The translations under genes and the position numbers were made by a program. 64,000 nucleotides of DNA from NCBI RefSeq assembly GCF_000425725.1, contig NZ_KE384439.1, forward strand, positions 690,934-754,933, in the 5' to 3' direction. Source of the stretch: Halomonas halocynthiae DSM 14573. GTDB taxonomy: Bacteria; Pseudomonadota; Gammaproteobacteria; Pseudomonadales; Halomonadaceae. The notes beneath the pieces were generated by a model. The model saw only the letters and a program-made list of their open reading frames with translations, searched no databases and was not told the DNA's origin. This document shows positions 47,065 through 55,055 of the stretch, in pieces (within the stretch, counting starts at the first letter, position 1; each line of letters opens with the position of its first letter).

Positions 47065-48441
47065 ATGTCTTCTCTAAGCGCTGACGAAGCAAGTAACTTT
47101 CTTGAGCAACATCCCGACATCACCAGCATTGATCTGCTGATCAGTGACCTCAATGGCATCGTTCGTGGCAAGCGAGTTCCAAGGAACAACCTCCTAAAGG
47201 CCTGGACTGATGGTATCAACCTGCCCGCCTCTGTCTTTGCTCTCGACACCCTAGGTAATACTGTTGAAGAAACCGGACTCGGGCTTGAAAGCGGTGACGG
47301 CGACCGAGTTTGCCGAGCAATTCCTGGCACGTTGATGCCAACGCCCTGGCTACGTAATGGCCAACACGCCCAGCTGTTAATGCACATGGAAGATAGCGAC
47401 GGCAGCCCTTTTTTTGCAGACCCGCGCCAAGTACTGTCACGCGTGCTCAAGCGTATGACTCAACGCAGCCTGACACCCGTTGTCGCGTTAGAGCTGGAGT
47501 TTTACCTGGTTGACCGAAAGCGCAATGAGCGCGGCATGATTCAACCGCCCTGCTCACCGTCCAGCGGAGAGAGGGCAACTCAAAGCCAGCTGTATTCCAT
47601 CAACGAACTGGACGAGTACGCCGACTTTCTTGAAGATATTCAAAACGCTGCAGAAATACAAAACCTACCGCTAGATACCACGCTTAAAGAGTGCGCGCCC
47701 GGCCAGTTTGAGATCAACCTGATTCATTGCGATGACGTACTGGCGGCTTGCGACAGCGCCGTGTTACTCAAGCGCTTGATTAAAGGCGTTGCCCTTAATC
47801 ATGGCTTTGAAGCAACGTTTATGGCTAAGCCTTACGGAAAGGAAGCAGGCAACGGAACCCATGTGCACATCAGCCTGGTTGATGCTAACGGCCATAACGT
47901 ATTTGCCGCTGAAGATGGTGATGTACTGGGCACAGAAACACTCAAACAAGCCGTTGCTGGCCTGCTTGAACTCATGCCAGCATCCATGGCCCTATTCGCA
48001 CCCAATCTAAACTCTTATCGCCGTTTCCAGCCGGGGCTTTACGTTCCCATGAGCCCGAACTGGGGCTATGACAACCGCTCCGTAGCAATCCGCATTCCTT
48101 CCGGACCCAATGAGGCACGCCGCATCGAGCATCGCGTTGCTGGTGCAGATGTAAACCCCTACCTGCTGCTAGCCACGCTTCTGGCTTCCATTGACCACGG
48201 CCTGACCCAAGAGTTAACGCCTGACAAGGCCGTTATCGGCAATGCCTACGACCAGTACGAGCCAAGCCTAACCAATAGCTGGGCCACCGCATTAGACCTG
48301 CTTGCAGAAAGCCAGCCTCTCGCTAAAGCCTTGGGTAACGATTTTCTGCATGTGTTTATTGCCAACCGCCGGGCCGAACGCGACCTAGCCATGCAAGAAG
48401 TCAGCCAACTGGAATACGACTGGTATATGCGCCACGTTTAA
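47065..48441 (+). CDS. puuA: Glutamate-putrescine ligase
   Basis: 458 residues from the ATG at 47065 (MSSLSADE); an in-frame TTG at 46996 would add 23 residues. Glutamine-synthetase-like catalytic motifs are present: VALELEFYLVD, GQFEINL, GNGTHVHISL, RRFQPGLYVP and RIEHRVAGADVNPYL. It ligates glutamate to putrescine, the first step of the Puu pathway. Another gamma-glutamyl-amine ligase is possible, but the presence of puuB, puuC, puuD and puuR supports puuA. Confidence 0.9.
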   Translation: MSSLSADEASNFLEQHPDITSIDLLISDLNGIVRGKRVPRNNLLKAWTDGINLPASVFALDTLGNTVEETGLGLESGDGDRVCRAIPGTLMPTPWLRNGQHAQLLMHMEDSDGSPFFADPRQVLSRVLKRMTQRSLTPVVALELEFYLVDRKRNERGMIQPPCSPSSGERATQSQLYSINELDEYADFLEDIQNAAEIQNLPLDTTLKECAPGQFEINLIHCDDVLAACDSAVLLKRLIKGVALNHGFEATFMAKPYGKEAGNGTHVHISLVDANGHNVFAAEDGDVLGTETLKQAVAGLLELMPASMALFAPNLNSYRRFQPGLYVPMSPNWGYDNRSVAIRIPSGPNEARRIEHRVAGADVNPYLLLATLLASIDHGLTQELTPDKAVIGNAYDQYEPSLTNSWATALDLLAESQPLAKALGNDFLHVFIANRRAERDLAMQEVSQLEYDWYMRHV

Positions 48442-48519
48442 GCCAATCAACGTCTAAGCCATGAGCTGTTTAAACAACTCAACGTCCATAAAAACCAGAA
48501 ACAAAGGACAACAGACAGC

Positions 48520-48618
48520 ATGATAATCACAACATTTCTTGCCACTTTTCTTGCCCCACCCTTAGCAACAGCAACCAGCGCCAGCCTCCTTTTCGCAGCA
48601 ACAGGAGGCCTGTCGTGA
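48520..48618 (+). CDS. Hydrophobic 32-codon leader ORF, coupled to the next gene
   Basis: ATG with AAAGGA upstream; the product begins MIITTFLATFLAPPLATATS and ends LFAATGGLS. Its stop overlaps the GTG start of the NhaC-type gene (GTGA), and the GGAGG for that gene lies inside it. This arrangement suggests translational coupling. Whether the peptide itself matters is unknown. Confidence 0.5.
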   Translation: MIITTFLATFLAPPLATATSASLLFAATGGLS

Positions 48619-50099
48619 GCCATTCAACCCACGCGTTTTCCCCCTCTTACCCTGCTGAGCGCGGCAAAGGTAAAACAATAATGCTGGTGGCGGCCATCTT
48701 GATCACCGTTATCAGCCTGACGCTATATCATGAAACGGGCACAGAGTTCGGTTGGATCAGTCTCGTGCCGTCATTCATCGTGCTGGTTGTGGCCATTTCT
48801 ACCCACCGCACCTTAGAGGCACTGGCAATAGGCGCCCTGTCAGGGCTAATCATTTTGCAGCCTGGCGACTATATTGGTGAACTGGCCGATATTTCACTCG
48901 CCGTAATGATGGACGAAACCATTGCCTGGCTCATTCTTGTTTGTGGCCTGATGGGTGGTTTTATCGGCATGTTGGAAAAATCAGGCTGCACATTAAGCTT
49001 CAGTCACTTCGTTAATCGTGCGGTTAAAACTCGCCGCCAGGCAATGCTCAGCACCGCCGGCCTTGGCGTGATGATTTTCATCGACGACTACCTAAACGCC
49101 CTTGCCACGTCAGCAGCCATGAAGCGCCTGACCGATCGCTTCGGAATCTCGCGCGAAAAACTCGCCTATATTGTGGACTCAACCGCAGCACCCATTTGTA
49201 TACTGGTACCCATCTCTACTTGGGCGGTTTACTTCGCTGAACTGCTGGAACATAACTCAGCCACCGAAGGGCCTGGTATGGCGCTATATATTCAGTCGAT
49301 TCCCTTCATGCTTTACGGCTGGGTTGCTATGTTGCTGGTACTGTTGGTGGCGGTTGGTAAACTGCCAGATTTCGGGCCGATGAAAGCTGCAGAACAACGC
49401 GCACAAGCTGGACAACCGATTCCCGACGGTGCGCCTGACACACCTGCCAACGAACACGGCTCTACTCAGATGTCACCACTTCGCGGTGTTTTCAACTTTC
49501 TTGCCCCCATGGTAGTGCTGATCGCGGCCAGCGCTTATTACGAGATAGACCTGCTTAAGGGTGTCATCTTAGCCACGCTATTTACCCTGGTACTCTATTT
49601 GGTTCAGCGCCTAGCCACTTTCAGCACGCTAATGGACGCTATTATGGACGGTTTTCGTACCATGATGCTGCCGCTGGCTATCGTGGCGGTTGGGTTTGTG
49701 CTGCGCGAAGTGAATGATCGCCTAGGCATGACAACGTTTATGATTGACTCCTTAGCCCCTTATCTCACTGTCGCTATATTACCGGCACTAGTGTTTTTGG
49801 TGATGGCCGTTGTGGTCTTTGCCACCGGCTCTTCCTGGGGCGTATTCGTTATCTCGATTCCCATCGTCGTGCCGATGGCCCAACACATGGATGCCTCCAT
49901 GCCGCTAATGGTAGGCGCACTACTTTCCGCCTCTAGCTTTGGTAGCCATGCCTGCTTCTTTTCGGACTCTTCAGTGCTATCAGCCCAAGGCAGCGGTTGT
50001 CTTCCCATGCAGCACGGACTCACCCAGTTACCCTACGCGTTACTCGGCGCATTACTCACAGCAGCTGGCTTTCTAGCACTAGGATTTATAATGGCCTAA
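48615..50099 (+). CDS. NhaC family Na+/H+ antiporter-type transporter
   Basis: 494 residues from a GTG start with GGAGG six bases before it. About 12 membrane helices with FIDDYLNALATSAAMKRLTDR, YIVDSTAAPICILVP and the C-terminal FGSHACFFSDSSVLSAQGSG. It is immediately downstream of puuA and upstream of puuR. It has the same family signature as the gene at 42401 but lacks that gene's N-terminal domain. It may move putrescine or GABA, or support sodium balance. Confidence 0.85.
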   Translation: MSHSTHAFSPSYPAERGKGKTIMLVAAILITVISLTLYHETGTEFGWISLVPSFIVLVVAISTHRTLEALAIGALSGLIILQPGDYIGELADISLAVMMDETIAWLILVCGLMGGFIGMLEKSGCTLSFSHFVNRAVKTRRQAMLSTAGLGVMIFIDDYLNALATSAAMKRLTDRFGISREKLAYIVDSTAAPICILVPISTWAVYFAELLEHNSATEGPGMALYIQSIPFMLYGWVAMLLVLLVAVGKLPDFGPMKAAEQRAQAGQPIPDGAPDTPANEHGSTQMSPLRGVFNFLAPMVVLIAASAYYEIDLLKGVILATLFTLVLYLVQRLATFSTLMDAIMDGFRTMMLPLAIVAVGFVLREVNDRLGMTTFMIDSLAPYLTVAILPALVFLVMAVVVFATGSSWGVFVISIPIVVPMAQHMDASMPLMVGALLSASSFGSHACFFSDSSVLSAQGSGCLPMQHGLTQLPYALLGALLTAAGFLALGFIMA

Positions 50100-50224
50100 T
50101 GCATTAGGCTCAAATGGCTTAACGCTCCAATGATACAACGCCAGAATAATTTAACCCCTTCTTCGGTATAGCGTTACAGCACCAAAGATGGGGTTGAATT
50201 ATTAATAATAAATATAAAGCTCTC

Positions 50225-50779
50225 TTAAAATGCTCTGGCTGGCGTCGTGCAGCTAACCACGCGGCAAATTTTATCACCAACATTACGAAAACGATGCGGA
50301 ATATTCGTATTATAATAATATGTTTCACCAGCAACCAGTACGCGGGTTTCTGCCCCTATGGTAACTTCAATCTCTCCCTCTAGCACCAACCCCGCTTCCT
50401 CGCCTTGATGGACGATCATCTCACGCCCTGTATCAGTGCCTGCAGGATAGGTTTCGATCATGAAAGACAGCGCCCGATCACGGCGGTCTGCACCAACGAG
50501 TTTGTAGATAACATCCCCTGATCCCATATCAACAAGCTCTTCGGGAGAATAAAAAGTTCGCTGGCCATTATTGTCCAATTCCAGGGTAAAAAAATCTCCG
50601 ACACTAATAGGAATAGCATCAAGAATTTTCTTCAATGAACTTACCGAGGGACTAACCTTACCTTGTTCAATCAGCGACAAGCTTGAATGAGTGACCCCGC
50701 AGCTTTTTGCCAGCTCGCGCTGAGAAATTCCTTTTAACGTTCGCAGAGCTCGCAAACGCGCCCCGACATCGTTTGACAT
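50225..50779 (-). CDS. puuR: PuuR-type HTH-cupin transcriptional regulator
   Basis: 184 residues: an XRE helix-turn-helix (ISQRELAKSCGVTHSSLSLIEQGKVSPSVSSL, about 18-48) and a C-terminal cupin (MIVHQGEEAGLVLEGEIEV ... NTNIPHRFRNVG). GGAG precedes the ATG. The layout and length match PuuR, which represses the putrescine genes until putrescine binds. It lies convergent to the NhaC-type gene. Confidence 0.88.
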   Translation of the reverse strand: MSNDVGARLRALRTLKGISQRELAKSCGVTHSSLSLIEQGKVSPSVSSLKKILDAIPISVGDFFTLELDNNGQRTFYSPEELVDMGSGDVIYKLVGADRRDRALSFMIETYPAGTDTGREMIVHQGEEAGLVLEGEIEVTIGAETRVLVAGETYYYNTNIPHRFRNVGDKICRVVSCTTPARAF

Positions 50780-51120
50780 CTGGTTCTCCTTTTACGCGCC
50801 GAATGGGTTAACACAGCACGTCAAATTTTTATATCAGCAAAGCCGCAACCTGCCGAGGAACTCGCGGCATCATGCACAAAGTTTTCATTACCGCACTACT
50901 GTGAAGTTTATCATGGCAGTGCGCTCAGCCGCTTATCGACTTTGCTTTCTAGTAAAGGAGCCGCTGAACACGTTCATCGGGTGGCTCTGTCAAACTGTGG
51001 CAGAAAGGTCAGATCTCCCCCGCCGGCGCTGATCAAGCAGCCGCGGCAGGGTTTATGCAGCGTTTTCCTAAACCACCGTGTAACGAAAGGGGCGCGTAGC
51101 ATCAATGGACAGATAGTTCA
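50780..51120. other. 341-base gap between puuR and orphan gene
   Basis: No supported ORF. GGTGGCTCTGTCAAACTGTG near 50980 looks loosely like the terminal repeat of an IS6-type element, but no partner repeat or transposase is visible, so it may be a scar or chance. Confidence 0.3.
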
Positions 51121-53106
51121 CTATTCGGGCGGACCTGGCACAAACTCGCGCATCTCAATATTAAAATATTGATCTTCCTTGCCACGCACTCGAACGATAT
51201 TGGGGCCCCAAGCCTCCGCCCCCCCAATATCCTCATAAAGATGATCAAGGAGCCTGGTACCGTCGGGCAAATATAGACCGACCTTTTGCGACGTATTTTC
51301 TGCCGTAATTGTCTCGGTCAGCGGATCCCAACTCCACCAACTGAGACGTTCAGGGATTATCACATCACCTTGTTGAGAAACAAGATAATAACTCAGCTCA
51401 CCCTCTTTTGAAATCAAGTAATAGCTGGGACCAAAGGTGCGCACTCTATCATAGGCCTGAAACTGCGTGAGCACGTCATCTGGCAACGTAATATTTTCTG
51501 GGCGCGGCAGACCTCGATGTAACTCCAATGTCAACCATGCTCGTAGAGCATTCCTGTCCTGAGATTTGCAAACCAATGTGAGCGGTCCGACCCGTTCAGC
51601 GCTATAGACATAATACAGCGGCCCCTCAGCACCGATGGCGATATCCGGTTCATCAAGAAACCAAGTTGGCTCACTCCGCTTAACGATGGGAGTTCTCACA
51701 GGGCTGGCCGGCTTATTAGCAGCAAAGTTCCCACTTTCGATATAGGCAACAGCTGAATCCAACGGACGATTTACGGATATGTCATCCTGCCATTTTGATA
51801 GGAAAACATCATGGAGTGTAGATACCCTTTCAGGATGATCCAGAAACGGTGCACATATCAAATTCCCACTGAATTCAACTGGATGGGATTCGTCCGTCTC
51901 AACATAATCTGCATCGTAAGCATTGAGTATTCCGCTAATAATACTTCCAGAATTATAGCGCGCCATAAGGTTCTGAGGCTCAAACAGACGAGCAAGGTCT
52001 TTAATAGCATACTGGCGAACATTTGGATCCCAGGAACGCCCGACTTTCAACTCGGGAAGCTCAAGAGCCGTCAATACCTTGTCGCGGGTCAGACTTGTCA
52101 GGTCTATGTCAGGCGCCGAAAGTGGGCGTGCTGCCAGTGAGTTGGCCATGGCAAGTACGACTTCCAGCTTACGGTAATCAGCGAGTTTGGCGACTGTCAA
52201 GTAGGAAAGGTGCTCCAGTTCAGTCAATTTGGCAATTAACGTACCACCCTCATAGACGCCAGCGACAAATACATCTTCCGTATCGCGCAAAATAATGCGG
52301 GAATCGCCTGGTCGACCGATATAGTCCTCACGCAAGGATTCCATTTTTTGTGTTGCCGTATGTGGTCGTAGCGCTAAAATCTGTACTCGAGTCCGATCCG
52401 AAAGCACCACCTCGATATCAAAACTCTGAAAGGGTGTGTCAGTTACTGCATCAACCGGATATGTCAGTGTAGCCTGCAATCCAGAGAGCATTTGATCCTG
52501 TGTCCTACCATTAAAAGCGGGATCAACAGGAAATTTTTCTGAAAAAACCTCCATATCAGTGCGCCACTTGGCTTTTTCGGAAAGCTCCTGTTTGATGATC
52601 TCTCTCTGTTTTACAGCCCTTGCCGAGATATCGTCGACTGCTCGCAAGGGAATTTCAAACGCCAACCCACTTGAGGCATCAAATAGCATGACCGGGGCGG
52701 TCACTTTGGGGTTAAGGCCGCGCTTACCCCATGTCACTTCAATCGGACCGATGTCCGCCGACTCTACCCGGGAAACTGGAACACTAGGATCGAAAGGGAC
52801 GGTGGTGGTTGTGCCAGAAAAATGCAGCACAAGATGCTGATCTTCTGTATCGAAGCTTGCGTATCCAAGCGCCATTTCGTCGCGCAGCACCTGATTCATT
52901 TGCACCAGAAGCGGGCCAAGCAGCATGTCTTTCTTCAACTCACTCCAATCCGCCGGTTCGCTCGTATCATCCAGTAACACCACGTCTCCAAACACAAAAT
53001 CCTGAGATTGTCCCAGTGAAGTCGAGCTCGGTTGAACCAAAGCATTAATAATGACTAACGTGCCGAATCCAATGGCGGCACATGCCAACACTACAATCCC
53101 TCGCAT
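51121..53106 (-). CDS. Orphan 661-residue exported or anchored protein
   Basis: Excellent ribosome-binding site (AAGGAG) before the ATG at 53106. The N-terminus MRGIVVLACAAIGFGTLVII is a signal peptide or single anchor; the rest is predicted to be soluble, mixed alpha/beta and rich in acidic residues. No recognised domain or catalytic motif. Near the C-terminus SYYLISKEGE and SYYLVSQQGD form a short internal repeat. It stands alone, transcribed away from the ModE-like gene. Function unknown. Confidence 0.7.
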   Translation of the reverse strand: MRGIVVLACAAIGFGTLVIINALVQPSSTSLGQSQDFVFGDVVLLDDTSEPADWSELKKDMLLGPLLVQMNQVLRDEMALGYASFDTEDQHLVLHFSGTTTTVPFDPSVPVSRVESADIGPIEVTWGKRGLNPKVTAPVMLFDASSGLAFEIPLRAVDDISARAVKQREIIKQELSEKAKWRTDMEVFSEKFPVDPAFNGRTQDQMLSGLQATLTYPVDAVTDTPFQSFDIEVVLSDRTRVQILALRPHTATQKMESLREDYIGRPGDSRIILRDTEDVFVAGVYEGGTLIAKLTELEHLSYLTVAKLADYRKLEVVLAMANSLAARPLSAPDIDLTSLTRDKVLTALELPELKVGRSWDPNVRQYAIKDLARLFEPQNLMARYNSGSIISGILNAYDADYVETDESHPVEFSGNLICAPFLDHPERVSTLHDVFLSKWQDDISVNRPLDSAVAYIESGNFAANKPASPVRTPIVKRSEPTWFLDEPDIAIGAEGPLYYVYSAERVGPLTLVCKSQDRNALRAWLTLELHRGLPRPENITLPDDVLTQFQAYDRVRTFGPSYYLISKEGELSYYLVSQQGDVIIPERLSWWSWDPLTETITAENTSQKVGLYLPDGTRLLDHLYEDIGGAEAWGPNIVRVRGKEDQYFNIEMREFVPGPPE

Positions 53107-53276
53107 GTAAAAACTCCTTTTTTACGCAGTAAATCAATATAAGCAGACATCATCTGAGCAAGCCATCGAGACGCTTTCTACCCCCCGAATCTTCTCGCGA
53201 CCATAACTCGAAGTCACCAACCCGTTTTAGCCCTCCTTATCAAGGAATAAGCACCGCACACGTTCAACACTAACGG
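53107..53276. other. Gap between the orphan gene and the ModE-like gene
   Basis: 170 bases; it should hold the promoter of the orphan gene. No hairpin terminator for the ModE-like gene is evident. Confidence 0.3.
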
Positions 53277-54350
53277 TCAATCTAGCAGCGCCTCAACGCC
53301 CCCCACTTCACCACAGCGATCTGGAGAATAGCCTGGCAACGTCGCAACCGCGGCACGAAATGCCTCGCTAAGCAGTACCTCTCGCAACTGTTCCAGTCGC
53401 GGATCATTCAGGCTTCGCTGATGGCATACCAGTAAATAGTCTTCACTAACTAGCGGTAAAAAATCCAACCCGAAGCGCCTGGCCGCCGCTTCCACACCAA
53501 AGCCCACATCCGCCATGCCTGATGCCACATAAGCGGCTACCGCCGAATGGGTATATTCTTCCACCGGATAACCGTTAATACCCTCGGCCAAGATACCCTG
53601 CTGAGCTAACAAGCCATCAAATAGCGCTCGTGTGCCAGAGTCTGGCTGGCGGTTAATAAACCTCACCTGCTCTTTTGTTGAGCAGGCAAGGTCAGCCAAA
53701 CCATGAATACCTAATGGATTCCCCGCCCTGACCATTAGCCCTTGGCGACGCGTAATAAAGCGTAGCAAACGGTGCCCTCTTGGCTTAATTAAGCCGCGAT
53801 AATGACGCCCTAGCTCAAGGCCAAGCCTCCCTTGGGCCAGGTGAAAGCCAGCCAACTCACAGGCCCCGCGATTCAATGCCAACAGCGCCTCTCTTGGACT
53901 GCAGTACTGCAAATCAAGGCGCCCCCCCTGATCCTTAAGAAAGCCAGACAGCAGTTCTACCGCATACCCATGACTGGCATGAAAGCGCAGCACTGGCCTG
54001 ATGCCTTCCAGCGTTTGGGCAATGGCAAGATTCAACTCCGAACCCAGGCTTTCGAGCTGCGGCCCCAGGCGCGCACTAACTCGCTGTTCAGCCCATAACA
54101 ACTTTTCACCCAGCGGGGATAGCCAGGCACCACGGCCGCGCGCTAACTCCACTAGAGGCGTGCCAAAAAAATCTGCCCATTTATTAAGCTGATTCCAGGC
54201 ATGACGATACGAGATGCCACTCGCCTCAGCCGCCTTGGTCAATTTGCCGTAACGATGTACTGCATCAAGCAGCACAAATAACTGACGATCCAGCTGGTTG
54301 CCTGCCTCATCGTTAAAATACCAACCTGGTGTAATCTGTATTTTTTTCAT
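53277..54350 (-). CDS. ModE-like regulator with periplasmic-binding-protein-like domain
   Basis: 357 residues from the ATG at 54350. The N-terminal part (HRYGKLTKAAEASGISYRHAWNQLNKW, about 35-62) is the ModE/LysR-type winged HTH. The C-terminal 220 residues resemble a PBP-like sensor domain (RQPDSGTRALFDGLL, VAAYVASGMADVGFGVEAAARRF). It is divergent from the formate dehydrogenase operon, so it probably controls it in response to molybdate, formate or a related ligand. A dyad overlaps its own start codon. Confidence 0.83.
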   Translation of the reverse strand: MKKIQITPGWYFNDEAGNQLDRQLFVLLDAVHRYGKLTKAAEASGISYRHAWNQLNKWADFFGTPLVELARGRGAWLSPLGEKLLWAEQRVSARLGPQLESLGSELNLAIAQTLEGIRPVLRFHASHGYAVELLSGFLKDQGGRLDLQYCSPREALLALNRGACELAGFHLAQGRLGLELGRHYRGLIKPRGHRLLRFITRRQGLMVRAGNPLGIHGLADLACSTKEQVRFINRQPDSGTRALFDGLLAQQGILAEGINGYPVEEYTHSAVAAYVASGMADVGFGVEAAARRFGLDFLPLVSEDYLLVCHQRSLNDPRLEQLREVLLSEAFRAAVATLPGYSPDRCGEVGGVEALLD

Positions 54351-54368
54351 ATGAAGCAACTTTCATAT
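54349..54368. promoter_or_regulatory. Dyad over the ModE-like gene start (candidate autoregulatory operator)
   Basis: ATATGAA-N6-TTCATAT overlaps the start codon of the regulator. Position and symmetry suit binding by the HTH dimer encoded there; function inferred. Confidence 0.45.
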
Positions 54369-54462
54369 TTCACTGAGAGAGACCTAATGCTAGCGTTAAT
54401 GTAACCGTGACACTAGCCCGCTGTATCGCCGTGTCAGTGATAATGATAAATCACGAATATTG

Positions 54463-54476
54463 TGCATAAAAATGCA
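54463..54476. promoter_or_regulatory. Second dyad upstream of fdsG
   Basis: TGCAT-AAAA-ATGCA, 75 bases before the fdsG start within an AT-rich stretch. It may be a second operator or part of the fds promoter. The half-sites share CAT/ATG bases with the dyad at 54349. Confidence 0.35.
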
Positions 54477-54551
54477 TATTTAAACAGAGGTTTTCTTAAA
54501 CCCGCTTCGTGATACCAGACAATAACCCGTGACAATAAGCAGGTGGCCACG

Positions 54552-55055
54552 ATGAGCGCTTCTATCGAGTGGAGTTCGGCACAGGTTCAGGACAGCATCG
54601 ATGCGTTAAAACATAAGCCAGGCGCGCTGTTACCAATCCTACATGCCATTCAGCAACATATCGGCTATATCCCCGATGGCAGCGTACCTATCATCGCCAA
54701 GTCGCTAAATCTGAGTCGCGCTGAAATACACGGCGTGATTAGCTTTTATCATCACTTTCGTACCACGCCGCCAGGTCATCATGTCATTCAGGTATGCCGT
54801 GCTGAAGCTTGCCAGGCAATGGGTGGGCGTCAGCTGGAAGCCCATATCAAAGACCGCTTAGGCATCAACCACCATGCCACAACAGCTGATGGAGGCATCA
54901 GCCTAGAAGCCGTTTACTGCTTGGGAAACTGCGCCTGCGCTCCCAATATCAGCGTGAACGAACGGGTACATGGCCGCATGAACAACACACACTTCGACGC
55001 GCTCTTTGAAGAAATAAGCGACGCCCTACACACCCAGACACTGGAGGTGAAATGA
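54552..55055 (+). CDS. fdsG: NAD-dependent formate dehydrogenase gamma subunit
   Basis: 167 residues from the ATG at 54552 (AGGTG before it; an in-frame GTG at 54543 is possible). NuoE-like [2Fe-2S] thioredoxin-fold subunit with cysteines in VCRAEACQAMGG and CLGNCACAPN. It passes electrons within the soluble formate dehydrogenase. The stop overlaps the fdsB start (ATGA). Confidence 0.92.
   Translation: MSASIEWSSAQVQDSIDALKHKPGALLPILHAIQQHIGYIPDGSVPIIAKSLNLSRAEIHGVISFYHHFRTTPPGHHVIQVCRAEACQAMGGRQLEAHIKDRLGINHHATTADGGISLEAVYCLGNCACAPNISVNERVHGRMNNTHFDALFEEISDALHTQTLEVK

Noticed and set aside
50970..51010. IS6/IS26-like terminal repeat
   Set aside because: Only one loosely matching end, no partner and no transposase.
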